Part shown: positions 16,957 to 25,063 of the stretch, piece after piece | How positions within the stretch are numbered: position 1 is the first letter of the stretch | Layout of the letters: each line of letters begins with the position of its first letter | Translations under genes and position numbers: made by a program | Notes under the pieces: generated by a model | Databases searched by the model: none | Told to the model about the DNA's origin: nothing | The model's input: only the letters and a program-made list of their open reading frames with translations | From: Actinospineispora spinosispora DSM 44797 | GTDB lineage: Bacteria > Actinomycetota > Actinomycetes > Mycobacteriales > Pseudonocardiaceae | Reading direction: 5' to 3' | DNA length: 64,000 nt | Assembly (NCBI RefSeq): GCF_000429025.1 | Contig: NZ_AUBB01000021.1 | Coordinates: 124,001-188,000, forward strand

Positions 16957-18036
16957 TCAGGGCTGAGCCGGGATGTAGGCCAGGCCATGGGCTCCGGGCT
17001 CTTCGGTCTTCGGTACGTCCACGGTGTGGATGACGCCGGGACGGCTCGGGTCGGCCAGGTCGACGACGCTGACGGTGGAGGAGCCGACGGCCGCCGCATA
17101 AGCGCGTCGTCCGTCAGGGGATGACGTCAATGTCAGTGGCAGTGCGCCGATCTCGACGCTTCCGACCTGCTTCATCTCGGTCGGCGACGAGCCGGCCCAC
17201 ACCGACAGCCGCCCGGCGGAGGGCGCCGCGATCCCGCCGAACGGGCCGGACTTCGAGCGCGTGGAGTTCTTGCCGGGGGTCCCCGTCTCCCCGGCCAACA
17301 GCAGCCCCGTGGTCGTCCAGTGCACTGGGATGACGACGTGTGCGGTGTGCAGGGTCGCCACGATCGCGCGGGTGCGAGTGTCGATCAGTCGCAGACCAGG
17401 TGGGCCGGCCAACCGGCTCAGGCCGGCCTTGGGCGCGGCGACGGCCACGGTCGAGCCGTCCGGGCTCACCGAGATGCCCTCGCTGCCCGGTACGTCGATC
17501 GTGCTGACGACCTCGCCGGTAGTCAGGTCGACCACGGTGACGAACGGTGCTTCCTTGTTGGCCGCGTATCCCGTCGTGCCGGTGGGATCGATGGCGAACC
17601 AGTGGGGCCCGGGTGCGAGTGTGTCGATGCGGCGCAGGACCCGGCGAGTGACGGTGTCCAGCACGACGACCCCTCCGGGGCCGGCGGGTCCGGCCTCGAC
17701 GCTGATGTAGAGCAACCGGCGGGTCGGGTCGAGGGCCAACCCGTGCGGTCCGTGCTCGGGCGACAGGTCGATCACCTCGACCACCTGGCCCTCGTCCGGG
17801 TCGATCACGGTGACCAGGTGGTTGGTCCCGTCGTGTGCGCCGTAGTAGCCGCGAATGTAGGCACTGGTGCAGTACAACAGGCGGTGCTCGGGGTCGAAGC
17901 ACAGCTCGTGCGGCTCGGCCGGGACGGTCAGCACGGAGTGGACCCGGTGGTCCACGGCGTCGAGCAAGGTGACGGTGGGACCGCTCTGGCTGACGACAGC
18001 CAGTCGGTCGCCGTGGCGGGGGTAGGCGAGGGACAT
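16957..18036 (-). CDS. YVTN-type beta-propeller protein, cytosolic
   Basis: This 359-residue protein is made of repeated units with the pattern 'D-x-x-T-x-x-V' and 'P-x-G-L/D-x-x'. Examples are LVTVIDPDEGQVVEVI, VVVLDTVTRRVLRRIDTL and VTVVDLTTGEVVSTIDV, which indicate a seven-bladed YVTN/lactonase-like beta propeller. There is no signal peptide from the ATG at 18036, which AGGAG supports. Members include 6-phosphogluconolactonase-like hydrolases and scaffold proteins, so the activity is uncertain. It is divergent from a LysR regulator and upstream of an SDR gene. A lactonase plus dehydrogenase pair is possible by inference. Confidence 0.8.
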   Translation of the reverse strand: MSLAYPRHGDRLAVVSQSGPTVTLLDAVDHRVHSVLTVPAEPHELCFDPEHRLLYCTSAYIRGYYGAHDGTNHLVTVIDPDEGQVVEVIDLSPEHGPHGLALDPTRRLLYISVEAGPAGPGGVVVLDTVTRRVLRRIDTLAPGPHWFAIDPTGTTGYAANKEAPFVTVVDLTTGEVVSTIDVPGSEGISVSPDGSTVAVAAPKAGLSRLAGPPGLRLIDTRTRAIVATLHTAHVVIPVHWTTTGLLLAGETGTPGKNSTRSKSGPFGGIAAPSAGRLSVWAGSSPTEMKQVGSVEIGALPLTLTSSPDGRRAYAAAVGSSTVSVVDLADPSRPGVIHTVDVPKTEEPGAHGLAYIPAQP

Positions 18037-18098
18037 CGGTGGGTCTCCTGACGAGCGGGACGGGATCGGTCCTGCCCACAATGCGACCGGGTGACGTT

Positions 18099-18122
18099 TT
18101 GCCACAATAGGAACGTTGGCAA
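18099..18122. promoter_or_regulatory. LysR-type operator between beta-propeller and lysR genes
   Basis: TTGCCA (18099-18104) and TGGCAA (18117-18122) form an interrupted palindrome with 12-bp spacing. Related half-sites follow (TTGCCC at 18130) and precede it (TGCCCACAAT at 18073). It suits binding by the adjacent LysR protein to control the divergent propeller/SDR operon and itself. Confidence 0.5.
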
Positions 18123-18153
18123 TGAATAGTTGCCCAGAATGGAATGGTGCCCC

Positions 18154-19188
18154 ATGGACGAGCGGATTGTCGATGCCAACCTCGTGGTGGCCTTGGACGC
18201 GTTGCTCGCCGAGCACAGCGTGACCCGCGCCGCGCAACGGTTGCGCACGTCACCGGCGGCGATGAGCCGGACCCTGAGCCGGCTGCGTCGGTTGTTGGAC
18301 GACCCGCTACTGGTCCGAGCCGGGCAGCGAATGGTGCCGACTCCTCGCGCGGACGCGCTGCGCGACGAGGCGGCCGCCGTGGTGCGCCGGTGCGGCGCGC
18401 TGCTCGCCCCGGACGTCGCGGTCGATCCGGCCACGTTGCGACGCACCTTCACCGTGCAGGCCGCGGACATCCTCGCCGCCGCCCTCGGGCCCGGTCTGCT
18501 CGAGGTCACGGGAACGGAAGCGCCGGGGGTGTCCCTACGGTTCCGGTCGGAGGAAGTGGAGGGCGGGCCGGCACTGCGCGACGGTCGGACGGACCTGGAG
18601 GTCGGATCGCTCGACCGTCTCGATCCGGAGATTCACAGCGAACCGCTGGCCACCCTGCGCATGACGGCGGGTGTTCGAGCAGGGCACTCGTTGACCATGG
18701 GCGAAGTGACACCGGCACGGTTCGCGTCCGCGCACCACATCTCGGTGAGTCGCCGAGGACGCTTCACCGGACCGATCGACGTCGCCCTGGCCGAGCAGAA
18801 CCTGCATCGGCGGGTCGTCACCGTGCTGCCCAGTCACGTGGCCGCGATGGCGGTGGCCGCCCGAACCGATCTGGTGTGCTTGATCCCGACGCCGTCCGAG
18901 GGCGGGTCGCGCGGTCCGTTCGCCGCGCTGGCCTCGGACTTCGGGCTGCACTTGATCGAGATTCCGCTGTCCCTGCCTGCGGTGGTCATCGGTATGGCGT
19001 GGCACCCCCGTCACGACGCGGACGGTGGCCACGAGTGGATGCGCTCCGCCGTGCGACGAGTTCTCCAGGTGCCCGCCACGGCCGGGCCGTGCCCACCGTC
19101 TCCCGTTGCCTCGACATCCGAAGATGACGCGGCCCCGGTGCGCAAGTGTGAACTCGGAGCTATCCGGCCCGCCGGCCATGCTCGATGA
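18154..19188 (+). CDS. LysR family transcriptional regulator
   Basis: This LysR-type regulator of about 344 residues has an N-terminal winged HTH (VVALDALLAEHSVTRAAQRL, then AAMSRTLSRLRRLLDDPLLVR). A periplasmic-binding-protein-like effector domain spans about 90-310. The first ATG candidates are 18139 and 18154; both lack a strong ribosome site, and the second leaves the palindrome region free. The C-terminal tail is extended and its last 29 bases overlap the convergent TetR gene. The neighbouring divergent propeller/SDR operon is its likely target. Confidence 0.88.
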   Translation: MDERIVDANLVVALDALLAEHSVTRAAQRLRTSPAAMSRTLSRLRRLLDDPLLVRAGQRMVPTPRADALRDEAAAVVRRCGALLAPDVAVDPATLRRTFTVQAADILAAALGPGLLEVTGTEAPGVSLRFRSEEVEGGPALRDGRTDLEVGSLDRLDPEIHSEPLATLRMTAGVRAGHSLTMGEVTPARFASAHHISVSRRGRFTGPIDVALAEQNLHRRVVTVLPSHVAAMAVAARTDLVCLIPTPSEGGSRGPFAALASDFGLHLIEIPLSLPAVVIGMAWHPRHDADGGHEWMRSAVRRVLQVPATAGPCPPSPVASTSEDDAAPVRKCELGAIRPAGHAR

Positions 19189-19741
19189 GGGCGAACCCGA
19201 GGTCGATGGTCGAGGAAGGATCATCGGAATCCATCGCAACGATCAGCGTCTGGAGCGCGAAGGCCGCTACGAGGCGGCATGTCCGGTCGTCCGAGGGAAG
19301 GTGCTCGGCTTCGGCGACAGCGGCGGTGAGGGCGTCTTGATGGCGCAGCCACATGTCGCGCTCGTGCTTCGTGAGTGCTGCCTCCGACTGCACCAGGACT
19401 CGGAACCGGGTGGCTCCCGGCGCCGCTGATGCATGCACCGCTCGCTCCTTGAGGTGCTGGTGCAGCGCCGTGACCGCCGATGTTCCGGCTGGACGGTCGG
19501 TGATGGCCGCAACCAGCGAAGCCTGTACATCGGCGTCGTGATCGAAGACGAGGGTCTCCTTGGTCGGGAAGTAGTTGAGCAGGGTGGTTGCCGAGACATC
19601 CGCCTCCTCGGCGACCTCGCGCATGGTCACCTTGTCGTATCCGTGTTCCAGGAAGAGTCGGAGAGCGGCATCGGCGATGGCCTTGCGTGTGGCCGCCTTC
19701 TTACGTTCCCTGCGTCCGACCAGCGGTTCCTGTGTCGCCAT
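19160..19741 (-). CDS. TetR/AcrR family transcriptional regulator
   Basis: This 193-residue TetR-type repressor has the HTH at about 10-58: KAATRKAIADAALRLFLEHG, VTMREVAEEADVSATTLLNY, then FPTKETL. A C-terminal helical domain follows. It is divergent from a SnoaL-like gene. The space between them holds a GAGACAAA palindrome that is probably its operator. Its 3' end overlaps the LysR gene by 29 bp on the opposite strand. Confidence 0.92.
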   Translation of the reverse strand: MATQEPLVGRRERKKAATRKAIADAALRLFLEHGYDKVTMREVAEEADVSATTLLNYFPTKETLVFDHDADVQASLVAAITDRPAGTSAVTALHQHLKERAVHASAAPGATRFRVLVQSEAALTKHERDMWLRHQDALTAAVAEAEHLPSDDRTCRLVAAFALQTLIVAMDSDDPSSTIDLGFALIEHGRRAG

Positions 19742-19786
19742 GCATCAAAGCTAGCAACTGGCGTTCGGTGACCCCATACTTGGTAC

Positions 19787-19804
19787 GAGACAAAGTTTTG
19801 TATC
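19787..19804. promoter_or_regulatory. TetR-type operator
   Basis: GAGACAAA-GT-TTTGTATC is an 18-bp inverted repeat with one mismatch, midway between the divergent TetR and SnoaL-like genes. Its size and position are typical of TetR sites. Confidence 0.55.
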
Positions 19805-19856
19805 GCCATAGATTGTGTGTCGATCACCTGAATGAGGCACAGCGAGGAGAACAGTC

Positions 19857-20249
19857 ATGACCCTTCAGCCCTCCACCGCCGAGGTCTTCCGGCGTGCCAC
19901 CTATCTCATGCAGGCCGGCGAGATCGATCAATGGCTCGCCCTGTTCCACGATGACGTCGTCTTCGAGTTCCCTTTCGCGCCGCCGGGCGCGCCCCGGCGA
20001 CTCGAAGGCAAAGAAGCTCTCACCGCGCATGTCACAGGCCGCGCCGCCCGGCGATTGGCCGCTCCGAGGGTCGAGAACCTCACCGTTCACCAGTCTGTGG
20101 ACCCCACCACGCTGGTGGCCGAGATGACAGTCCGAGGTGAGGGCGGAGCTGAGCGGCCCGCCATCGCCGTCGTGAGCGTCCGCGAGGGCCGCATCACCCT
20201 CTACCGCGACTACTGGAACCCGTTGGATGTGATCAACGGCAAGCAGTGA
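19857..20249 (+). CDS. SnoaL-like / NTF2-fold protein
   Basis: This 130-residue protein has the NTF2/SnoaL cone fold: an N-terminal helix (VFRRATYLMQAGEIDQWLAL), the acidic FHDDVVFEFPFAPPG stretch, and C-terminal strands ending ITLYRDYWNPLDV. Such proteins bind small hydrophobic ligands and are often isomerases, cyclases or hydrolases, but many have no known role. GCGAGGAG is well placed before the ATG at 19857. Its expression is probably controlled by the divergent TetR protein. Confidence 0.85.
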   Translation: MTLQPSTAEVFRRATYLMQAGEIDQWLALFHDDVVFEFPFAPPGAPRRLEGKEALTAHVTGRAARRLAAPRVENLTVHQSVDPTTLVAEMTVRGEGGAERPAIAVVSVREGRITLYRDYWNPLDVINGKQ

Positions 20250-20359
20250 CCGACCCGGTTCTCGCCGATCCAGCGGGCGAGTGACACGGGAGAACACCTG
20301 TCCTGCCTATCCCTGGCGTGGTGTGGCTAAGTGTGCTGCCGCACCAGAGACTGTGACAC

Positions 20360-21241
20360 GTGGATGGAAGACGGCAGCTGGGCGAGTTCCTGCAGGCGTG
20401 TCGCGCCCGGCTGCGTCCGGAGGACGTCGGGCTGGTCCGGCACGACGAGCGACGGCGGGTGCCTGGTCTGCGGCGCGAGGAGCTGGCGCTGCTGGCCGGC
20501 GTCAGCTCGTCGTACTACTCCAGGCTCGAGCAGGGGCAGGCGGTCAACGCCTCCGTCGAGGTCCTGTCGGCCATCGCGGGTGCGCTGGGCCTCGACGAGG
20601 CCGAGCGCCGTCATCTGCACAATCTCGCGGGGGCGCCTCGCCGGCGACGAGGCGTCCGCCGGCCCACCCCGGAGCGGGTCACCTCGGCGGTGCGTCAGCT
20701 GATGACCGCGCTCGCGGACGTTCCGGTCGTCGTCCTGGGGCGTCGCAGTGACGTCCTGGCGTGGAACCGCGCTGGGCACGCCCTGTACGCCGGACACCTC
20801 GACCCGGACAGCCCGGATCGTTCGGCCGATCGACCGAACATGACATGGCTGGTGTTCTCCGACGTCCACACCCGTGAGCTGTACGCGGACTGGGAGGCGA
20901 AGGCGAAGGACGTGGTGGGCAACCTTCGCCTCGCGGCCGGTAATAACCCGGACGACCCTCGGCTGACGTCACTGATCGGCGAACTGACGATGAAGAGTCC
21001 GGAGTTCAGCGCGATGTGGTCCGGGCACCGGGTTCGCGCCTGCGACGTCGGGGTCTACGAGATGCGACATCCACTGGTGGGCTCCATGACCGTCACGCAA
21101 CAGACCTTGCACACCGAGCAGGGACAGAAGGTCGTCGTCGCTACCGCGGAACCCGGTTCGGCCGCCGAACACGCCCTGGTCCTGCTGAGCAGGACCACCT
21201 ATCTCGCCGAGGGCGACAGAAGAGTCGATTGCCCGGGATGA
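20360..21241 (+). CDS. XRE family regulator with MmyB-like ligand-binding domain
   Basis: This 293-residue regulator has an N-terminal XRE HTH (RREELALLAGVSSSYYSRLEQGQ, about 35-60) and a C-terminal MmyB-like PAS-type domain of about 170 residues. The typical signatures are VVVLGRRSDVLAWNRAGHAL and ELYADWEAKAKDVVGNLR, then MRHPLVGSMTVTQQTL. Such proteins are common in actinomycetes, often next to the oxidoreductase or hydrolase they regulate, and may bind fatty acids. The GTG at 20360 is the only reasonable start. A terminator follows the gene. Confidence 0.9.
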   Translation: MDGRRQLGEFLQACRARLRPEDVGLVRHDERRRVPGLRREELALLAGVSSSYYSRLEQGQAVNASVEVLSAIAGALGLDEAERRHLHNLAGAPRRRRGVRRPTPERVTSAVRQLMTALADVPVVVLGRRSDVLAWNRAGHALYAGHLDPDSPDRSADRPNMTWLVFSDVHTRELYADWEAKAKDVVGNLRLAAGNNPDDPRLTSLIGELTMKSPEFSAMWSGHRVRACDVGVYEMRHPLVGSMTVTQQTLHTEQGQKVVVATAEPGSAAEHALVLLSRTTYLAEGDRRVDCPG

Positions 21242-21271
21242 CGGCCAGATAAAGAACTCACGCACCGATCG

Positions 21272-21298
21272 CCCCGGGAATTAATTCAGGGGTTTTAT
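21272..21298 (+). terminator. Rho-independent-like terminator after XRE gene
   Basis: CCCC (21272-21275) pairs with GGGG (21289-21292) around the palindromic GAATTAATTC, and TTTTATT follows. This is one of few AT-containing terminators in the window and ends the XRE transcript. Confidence 0.55.
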
Positions 21299-21383
21299 TC
21301 GACACGCCCGAACAGTGCGCCGACCGGGCGGCTCTGTTCAATTCTGACAAAATGCTTTTCCGAACCGATAGGGGAAACAACAC

Positions 21384-22283
21384 ATGAGTGACATCGTTCT
21401 CGGTGACGTAGAAGTGACGCGGGTCGAGGAGATGCACGGACCGGTCGGTATGACACCGGACGTCTTCTTCCCCGGCTCGCCGAAAGAAGAATGGGCCGAA
21501 CATCAGTCTCTGCTCGTACCTGACTTCCTCGACGCCGACACCGACATCTGCGCGATCGCGGTGCAGACGTGGGTGCTGCGGAGCGAAGGAAAGACGATCC
21601 TGATCGACACCGGCGTCGGTAACCACAAGGAGCGTCCCTACGCGCCGTTCTGGGGCCACCTGGAGCTGGACTTCCTCGGCAACCTCGAGCGCGCCGGAGT
21701 CCGCCCCGACGACGTCGACATCGTGATCAACACCCACTTGCACGTTGATCACGTCGGATGGAACACCCGGCTGGAGGGCCAGTACTGGGTGCCGACCTTC
21801 CGCAACGCCACCTACCTGATGCCCCGAGCCGACTTCGAGTACTGGAACCCGGCCAACAACCCGAGAATCGCCGGTGGTGTCAACCAGAACGTGTTCGAGG
21901 ACAGCATCGCGCCCGTGCATGCCGCTGGCCAGGTCATGCTGTGGGAATCCAGCTATCTGATCGATTCCGACCTCTACCTGCAGTCGGCGCCCGGGCACAC
22001 CCCCGGATCGAGCGTCCTGATGCTCGATTCCGGCACCGATCGCGCCGTGTTCGCCGGCGACCTGCTGCATTCGCCGTTCCAGATCATGCAACCCGAGCAC
22101 AACAGCTGTTTCTGCGAGGACGCGGACGCCGCCCGGATCACCCGGCGCGACATCCTCGGACGGGCCGCCGACAACAACGCGCTGATCCTGCCCGCCCACT
22201 TCGCGGGCCACGGAGGCTTGGAAATCGAACGCGCCGCCGGCTCTTTCCGCATCACCCGATGGGCCCCGCTCGACCGCCTCTGA
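21384..22283 (+). CDS. MBL-fold metallo-hydrolase
   Basis: This 299-residue metallo-beta-lactamase-fold enzyme has metal ligands in NTHLHVDHVGW (His118, His120, Asp122, His123). Further ligands are in SAPGHTPGS, FAGDLLHS and the terminal LPAHFAGHGG. This arrangement resembles the lactonase-like/AttM branch, which hydrolyses lactones or esters. The start has AGGGG at suitable distance. It lies downstream of a terminator and has its own short upstream region with a GAACAG/CTGTTC stem (21310-21339). Substrate unknown. Confidence 0.88.
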   Translation: MSDIVLGDVEVTRVEEMHGPVGMTPDVFFPGSPKEEWAEHQSLLVPDFLDADTDICAIAVQTWVLRSEGKTILIDTGVGNHKERPYAPFWGHLELDFLGNLERAGVRPDDVDIVINTHLHVDHVGWNTRLEGQYWVPTFRNATYLMPRADFEYWNPANNPRIAGGVNQNVFEDSIAPVHAAGQVMLWESSYLIDSDLYLQSAPGHTPGSSVLMLDSGTDRAVFAGDLLHSPFQIMQPEHNSCFCEDADAARITRRDILGRAADNNALILPAHFAGHGGLEIERAAGSFRITRWAPLDRL

Positions 22284-22320
22284 ACGCCCGACACGACCGG
22301 CGAGAACCCATAAACGGAAA

Positions 22321-22767
22321 GTGACGACAGTTCATGACGATGTTCCAGCTCTGGGGCGGGCCGTATGTCCAGCGGGAAACACGCTGATGAGTATTCGCGG
22401 CTCCTCGGAGCAGATCGACGGCCAGACCGTTTTGACGATCGCGGGAAAGGTCGATACCGCGATGGCGGCAGCTCAGTTCGAGTACCTGATAGCCCATGCT
22501 CCCGGGTGCGGGCGGCTGGTTCTCGACCTGACCGACGTCTCCGCCTTCGGTAGGGCGGGGGCGGCGGTGCTGGCTCGGACGTCGCGTGGCGACGAGCGGG
22601 GGTTGGCCGTTGTCATAGGCGAGCGGCATGACGCGGTGCTGCGCGCGGCGGAGACCGCGTCCATCATGATCCGGGTACGACTGTTCGACAGCCTCGAGTA
22701 CGCGCTCGCGGCGGCCGAGTCGAACTCGGCAACGCATCGGTCGGCGAGCCGGTACGGCGACTCATGA
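22321..22767 (+). CDS. STAS-domain protein (anti-sigma factor antagonist-like)
   Basis: This protein of up to 148 residues is built on a single STAS domain (from SSEQIDGQTVLTIAGKVDT to LFDSLEYALAAAE). STAS proteins usually act in partner-switching cascades with anti-sigma kinases. The conserved loop normally carries a phosphorylatable serine after aspartate; here it reads DVSAFGRAGAAVL, so the site is replaced by Gly-Arg. The GTG at 22321 and the ATG at 22387 are both possible starts; the domain begins after the second. No kinase or sigma factor is nearby. Its 3' end overlaps the convergent XRE gene by 6 bp. Confidence 0.75.
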   Translation: MTTVHDDVPALGRAVCPAGNTLMSIRGSSEQIDGQTVLTIAGKVDTAMAAAQFEYLIAHAPGCGRLVLDLTDVSAFGRAGAAVLARTSRGDERGLAVVIGERHDAVLRAAETASIMIRVRLFDSLEYALAAAESNSATHRSASRYGDS

Positions 22768-23340
22768 CCCGGGGCGCAGGTGGCTGCGTTCCCCGTCGTG
22801 ATCGAGGATGATCAAGATTTCGACCGGACCTCCGTGCGGCCCGATGGCGTGCGGAACCATCGTGGAGAACTCGGCGGCCTCGCCGGTCTCGACCAGGATG
22901 GTCCGCTCGCCCAGCTGCAGGCGCGCGGTTCCGGACAGCACGGTGAACCAGTCGCGCCCCGGGTGCACGCCCAGCCCCTCGGCGCCGAGTGGTCGAACGG
23001 GTCCCGTTATACGCATCTTCGCCACGGTCACACCGTGCGAGCCACGATCCCGGGTGAGTGTCCAGATCGTCCTGTCGTGTACGTCGTCGCGCTGTGGCCG
23101 GATGACCACGTCACCGTCGTCAGCGGACTCGACCAGCTGATCCAGGGTGGTGCCCAGTGCCCGAGCGATGGGGACGAGCTGGTCCAGGGCGATCCGCCGA
23201 TGGCCGGTCTCGATTCGGCTCAGACTGGACGGACTGAGGTAACAGCGAGCAGCGAGGGCGTCCAGCGACCACCCCTTGGCCACGCGCAGCCCCCTGATCC
23301 GCTGGCGGATCAGGCTGTCGATGCCGGGATCTTGTGTCAT
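22762..23340 (-). CDS. XRE family regulator with C-terminal cupin domain
   Basis: This 192-residue regulator has an N-terminal XRE HTH (RGLRVAKGWSLDALAARCYLS, then SLSRIETGHRRIALDQLVPI) and a C-terminal small cupin (HPGRDWFTVLSGTARLQLGE and GEAAEFSTMVPHAI). The fold is common among regulators that sense small metabolites. The ATG at 23340 is supported by AAGG 8 bases upstream; in-frame codons further upstream cross the divergent gene. A CATAAG/CTTATG palindrome overlaps its start codon, suggesting tight autoregulation. The divergent AhpD-like gene is the probable target. Confidence 0.9.
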   Translation of the reverse strand: MTQDPGIDSLIRQRIRGLRVAKGWSLDALAARCYLSPSSLSRIETGHRRIALDQLVPIARALGTTLDQLVESADDGDVVIRPQRDDVHDRTIWTLTRDRGSHGVTVAKMRITGPVRPLGAEGLGVHPGRDWFTVLSGTARLQLGERTILVETGEAAEFSTMVPHAIGPHGGPVEILIILDHDGERSHLRPGS

Positions 23341-23355
23341 AAGCAAGACCTTATG
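23338..23355. promoter_or_regulatory. Palindromic operator overlapping the XRE-cupin start codon
   Basis: CATAAG-CAAGAC-CTTATG is a perfect 6-6-6 inverted repeat. Its left arm contains the start codon of the XRE-cupin gene (minus strand). A protein bound here would block that mRNA start and could act on the divergent AhpD-like gene 68 bp away. Confidence 0.5.
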
Positions 23356-23422
23356 CCAGATATGCACGCCGTCGATATGTTCGAAGTGATCGACGACAAC
23401 ACGACACTCAAGGAGCCGCGTG

Positions 23423-23872
23423 ATGGCCCGCATGAAGAACCCCGCCACGGTCCTCCCCGACACCGGGGAGGCCATCCGGTTCCTCACCCGGGCAACCCGC
23501 GCCGGCGGCGTCCCGGAGTCGACCCTCGAACTCGTCCACCTACGGGTCAGCCAGATCAACGGCTGCGCGTTCTGCGTCGACAACGGGGCGCGGTCGGCCC
23601 GTAAGAACGGTGAGACCGACGACCGGCTCGCCGCGGTCGCCGCCTGGCGCGACACCCCGTACTTCACCGCTCCGGAACGCGCCGCCCTCGACCTGGCCGA
23701 GCACTCGACCCGTCTCGCCGATCGCATCGATCCGGTGCCGGACACCGTCTGGGACGAGGCGGCTCGGCAGTACGACGAGGCAGCTCTGGCCGCGCTGGTC
23801 GTCTCCATCGCCACCACCAACTTCTTCAACCACGTACTCGTCACGACGAAGCAGTCGGCGGGCAGCTGGTGA
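23423..23872 (+). CDS. Carboxymuconolactone decarboxylase / AhpD-like protein
   Basis: This 149-residue all-helical CMD-family protein has the redox CxxC at Cys48/Cys51 in NGCAFCVDN. Alkylhydroperoxidase-like members use these cysteines against peroxides. The usual HxxxAR after the motif is altered: the position reads CVDNGARSAR and lacks the histidine, so peroxidase activity may be impaired. AGGAG precedes the ATG by 7 bases. It is divergent from the XRE-cupin regulator, which likely controls it. Confidence 0.85.
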   Translation: MARMKNPATVLPDTGEAIRFLTRATRAGGVPESTLELVHLRVSQINGCAFCVDNGARSARKNGETDDRLAAVAAWRDTPYFTAPERAALDLAEHSTRLADRIDPVPDTVWDEAARQYDEAALAALVVSIATTNFFNHVLVTTKQSAGSW

Positions 23873-23953
23873 CGCTGGCGTGGCGAACGTTCCTCCTTGA
23901 TCGACCAGCTCATCCGAATCGCACGACGGGCGGTGCGCCCCGGATGTTGCGGG

Positions 23954-24784
23954 TCAAGCCAGGTGGCACCAGCCGCCGGGGCGGGCCGGGTAGAGGCGGT
24001 CGCCGATTCCCGCCATGTCGAATGCCTCCTCGGTGGCCGCGAAGCCGCGGGTGAAGTGCGCCCAGCCGTCGTGATGTGCGGCGATGACGTGATGGGCGCC
24101 GAGGACCTCAGCCGCGGCGGCGGCACGTTCAGGGGTCAGGCTGAGTGGCCGTCCGCCGAATTTCGCGGGAACCGACGCCGCGCCGACATGGAGGATCGCG
24201 TGGTCGATCGGTCCGTGCTGCTCGCGGATCCGCTGCACGAGCTCGACCGAGGCGTTGTCACCGCTGACATAGAGGCGTGGCACGTCCTGGTCGGTGGATT
24301 CGAGGAGAAACCCGATCACCTCGCAGTTGATGAAACCGTCTTCGTCGCGCTCACCGTCGGCCGGGCCGTGTTGTGCCGGCAGGGCCGTCACGCTCAGCTG
24401 ACCGTTGGGGCTGAGCCAGCGTTCACCGAGCGCGAGCGGTTCCGCCGGCCGGCCGATGCGCGCCGCGGCCGTCGGAGCGGTGACGACGACCGGGCAGCTC
24501 AGTGCGAATGCGCGTCCGGCGCGGTCGAAGTTGTCCGCGTGGAGGTCGTGGCTCAACAGCACGGCGTCCACCGGACCGAGCGCCTCGGCGGGGACGGCGG
24601 GTCCCTCGGTTTTCTGGAGATAGCCGTAGTCGCCGGGCGGATCGAAAGTCGGGTCCGTGACGAGCCGGACACCAGCGATGTCGATGACCGTGGTCGGGCC
24701 GCCGATGACGGAGACGGCACAGTGCTGCCGTGCGCTGTCCACCATTCCACGTGGCTCCGGTGGCTCGCGGTCATCACTTACCAC
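23954..24784 (-). CDS. MBL-fold metallo-hydrolase, UlaG/YtkL-like
   Basis: This 276-residue protein of the UlaG-like metallo-beta-lactamase group has the motif LLSHDLHADNFDRAG, which supplies the first metal ligands (with Asp where other MBL enzymes have His). GDNAS and the terminal IAAHHDGWAHF supply the rest. UlaG hydrolyses a lactone; other members are phosphodiesterases or of unknown function. The GTG at 24784 overlaps the end of a degenerate SDR remnant; an ATG at 24745 is an alternative start. The adjacent remnants suggest this gene once belonged to a larger operon. Confidence 0.85.
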   Translation of the reverse strand: MVSDDREPPEPRGMVDSARQHCAVSVIGGPTTVIDIAGVRLVTDPTFDPPGDYGYLQKTEGPAVPAEALGPVDAVLLSHDLHADNFDRAGRAFALSCPVVVTAPTAAARIGRPAEPLALGERWLSPNGQLSVTALPAQHGPADGERDEDGFINCEVIGFLLESTDQDVPRLYVSGDNASVELVQRIREQHGPIDHAILHVGAASVPAKFGGRPLSLTPERAAAAAEVLGAHHVIAAHHDGWAHFTRGFAATEEAFDMAGIGDRLYPARPGGWCHLA

Positions 24785-24979
24785 GGGCGGCCTCGCTGAC
24801 TTTGCGCCACTTCTCCCAACCCACCATCCGCTGCTCGAACTCGGCCTCGACCACTTCGATCATGCCGCGACCGAGGAAGATCCGCCGTGGCGGTTCGGCC
24901 GCGTCCACCACGGCAAGGATCGCGCGTCGCGTTGCGGACGGCACCCCGAGCGCGCCCGGCCGTACCCGTGACGCTTGCT
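24774..24979 (-). pseudogene. C-terminal remnant of a short-chain dehydrogenase
   Basis: From about 24968 to the TGA at 24774-24776 one frame reads VPSATRRAILAVVDAAEPP, RRIFLGRG, then FEQRMVGWEKWRKVSEAARG. This is the characteristic tail of SDR proteins of the 'oxidoreductase with VDAxEPPxRxFLG' type. No start codon, cofactor site or catalytic tetrad lies upstream in frame. The sequence is joined directly to the beginning of a muconolactone-isomerase-like gene. It is therefore a deletion remnant. Confidence 0.7.
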
Positions 24980-25063
24980 TTCCGTGCGGCCGAGCGTCTC
25001 GTCGACCACTTCCCTCGGCCTTCCTTCGGGAATGGCCGTATCCAGGCTGACCAGGAATTCCAT
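24860..25063 (-). pseudogene. Truncated muconolactone-isomerase-like gene
   Basis: ATG at 25063, with GGGAGAAG upstream, opens MEFLVSLDTAIPEGRPREVV. This matches the start of the muconolactone delta-isomerase-like family (about 90-95 residues, 'MEFLV...IPEG'). After about 28 residues the similarity stops and the frame runs through the SDR remnant in the wrong phase to a TGA at 24860. The functional core is lost. The intact ribosome site and start suggest recent damage. Confidence 0.65.

Noticed and set aside
23341..24126. Long upstream extension of the XRE-cupin gene
   Set aside because: It would read through the divergent AhpD-like gene; the ATG at 23340 has a ribosome site and matches the HTH start.
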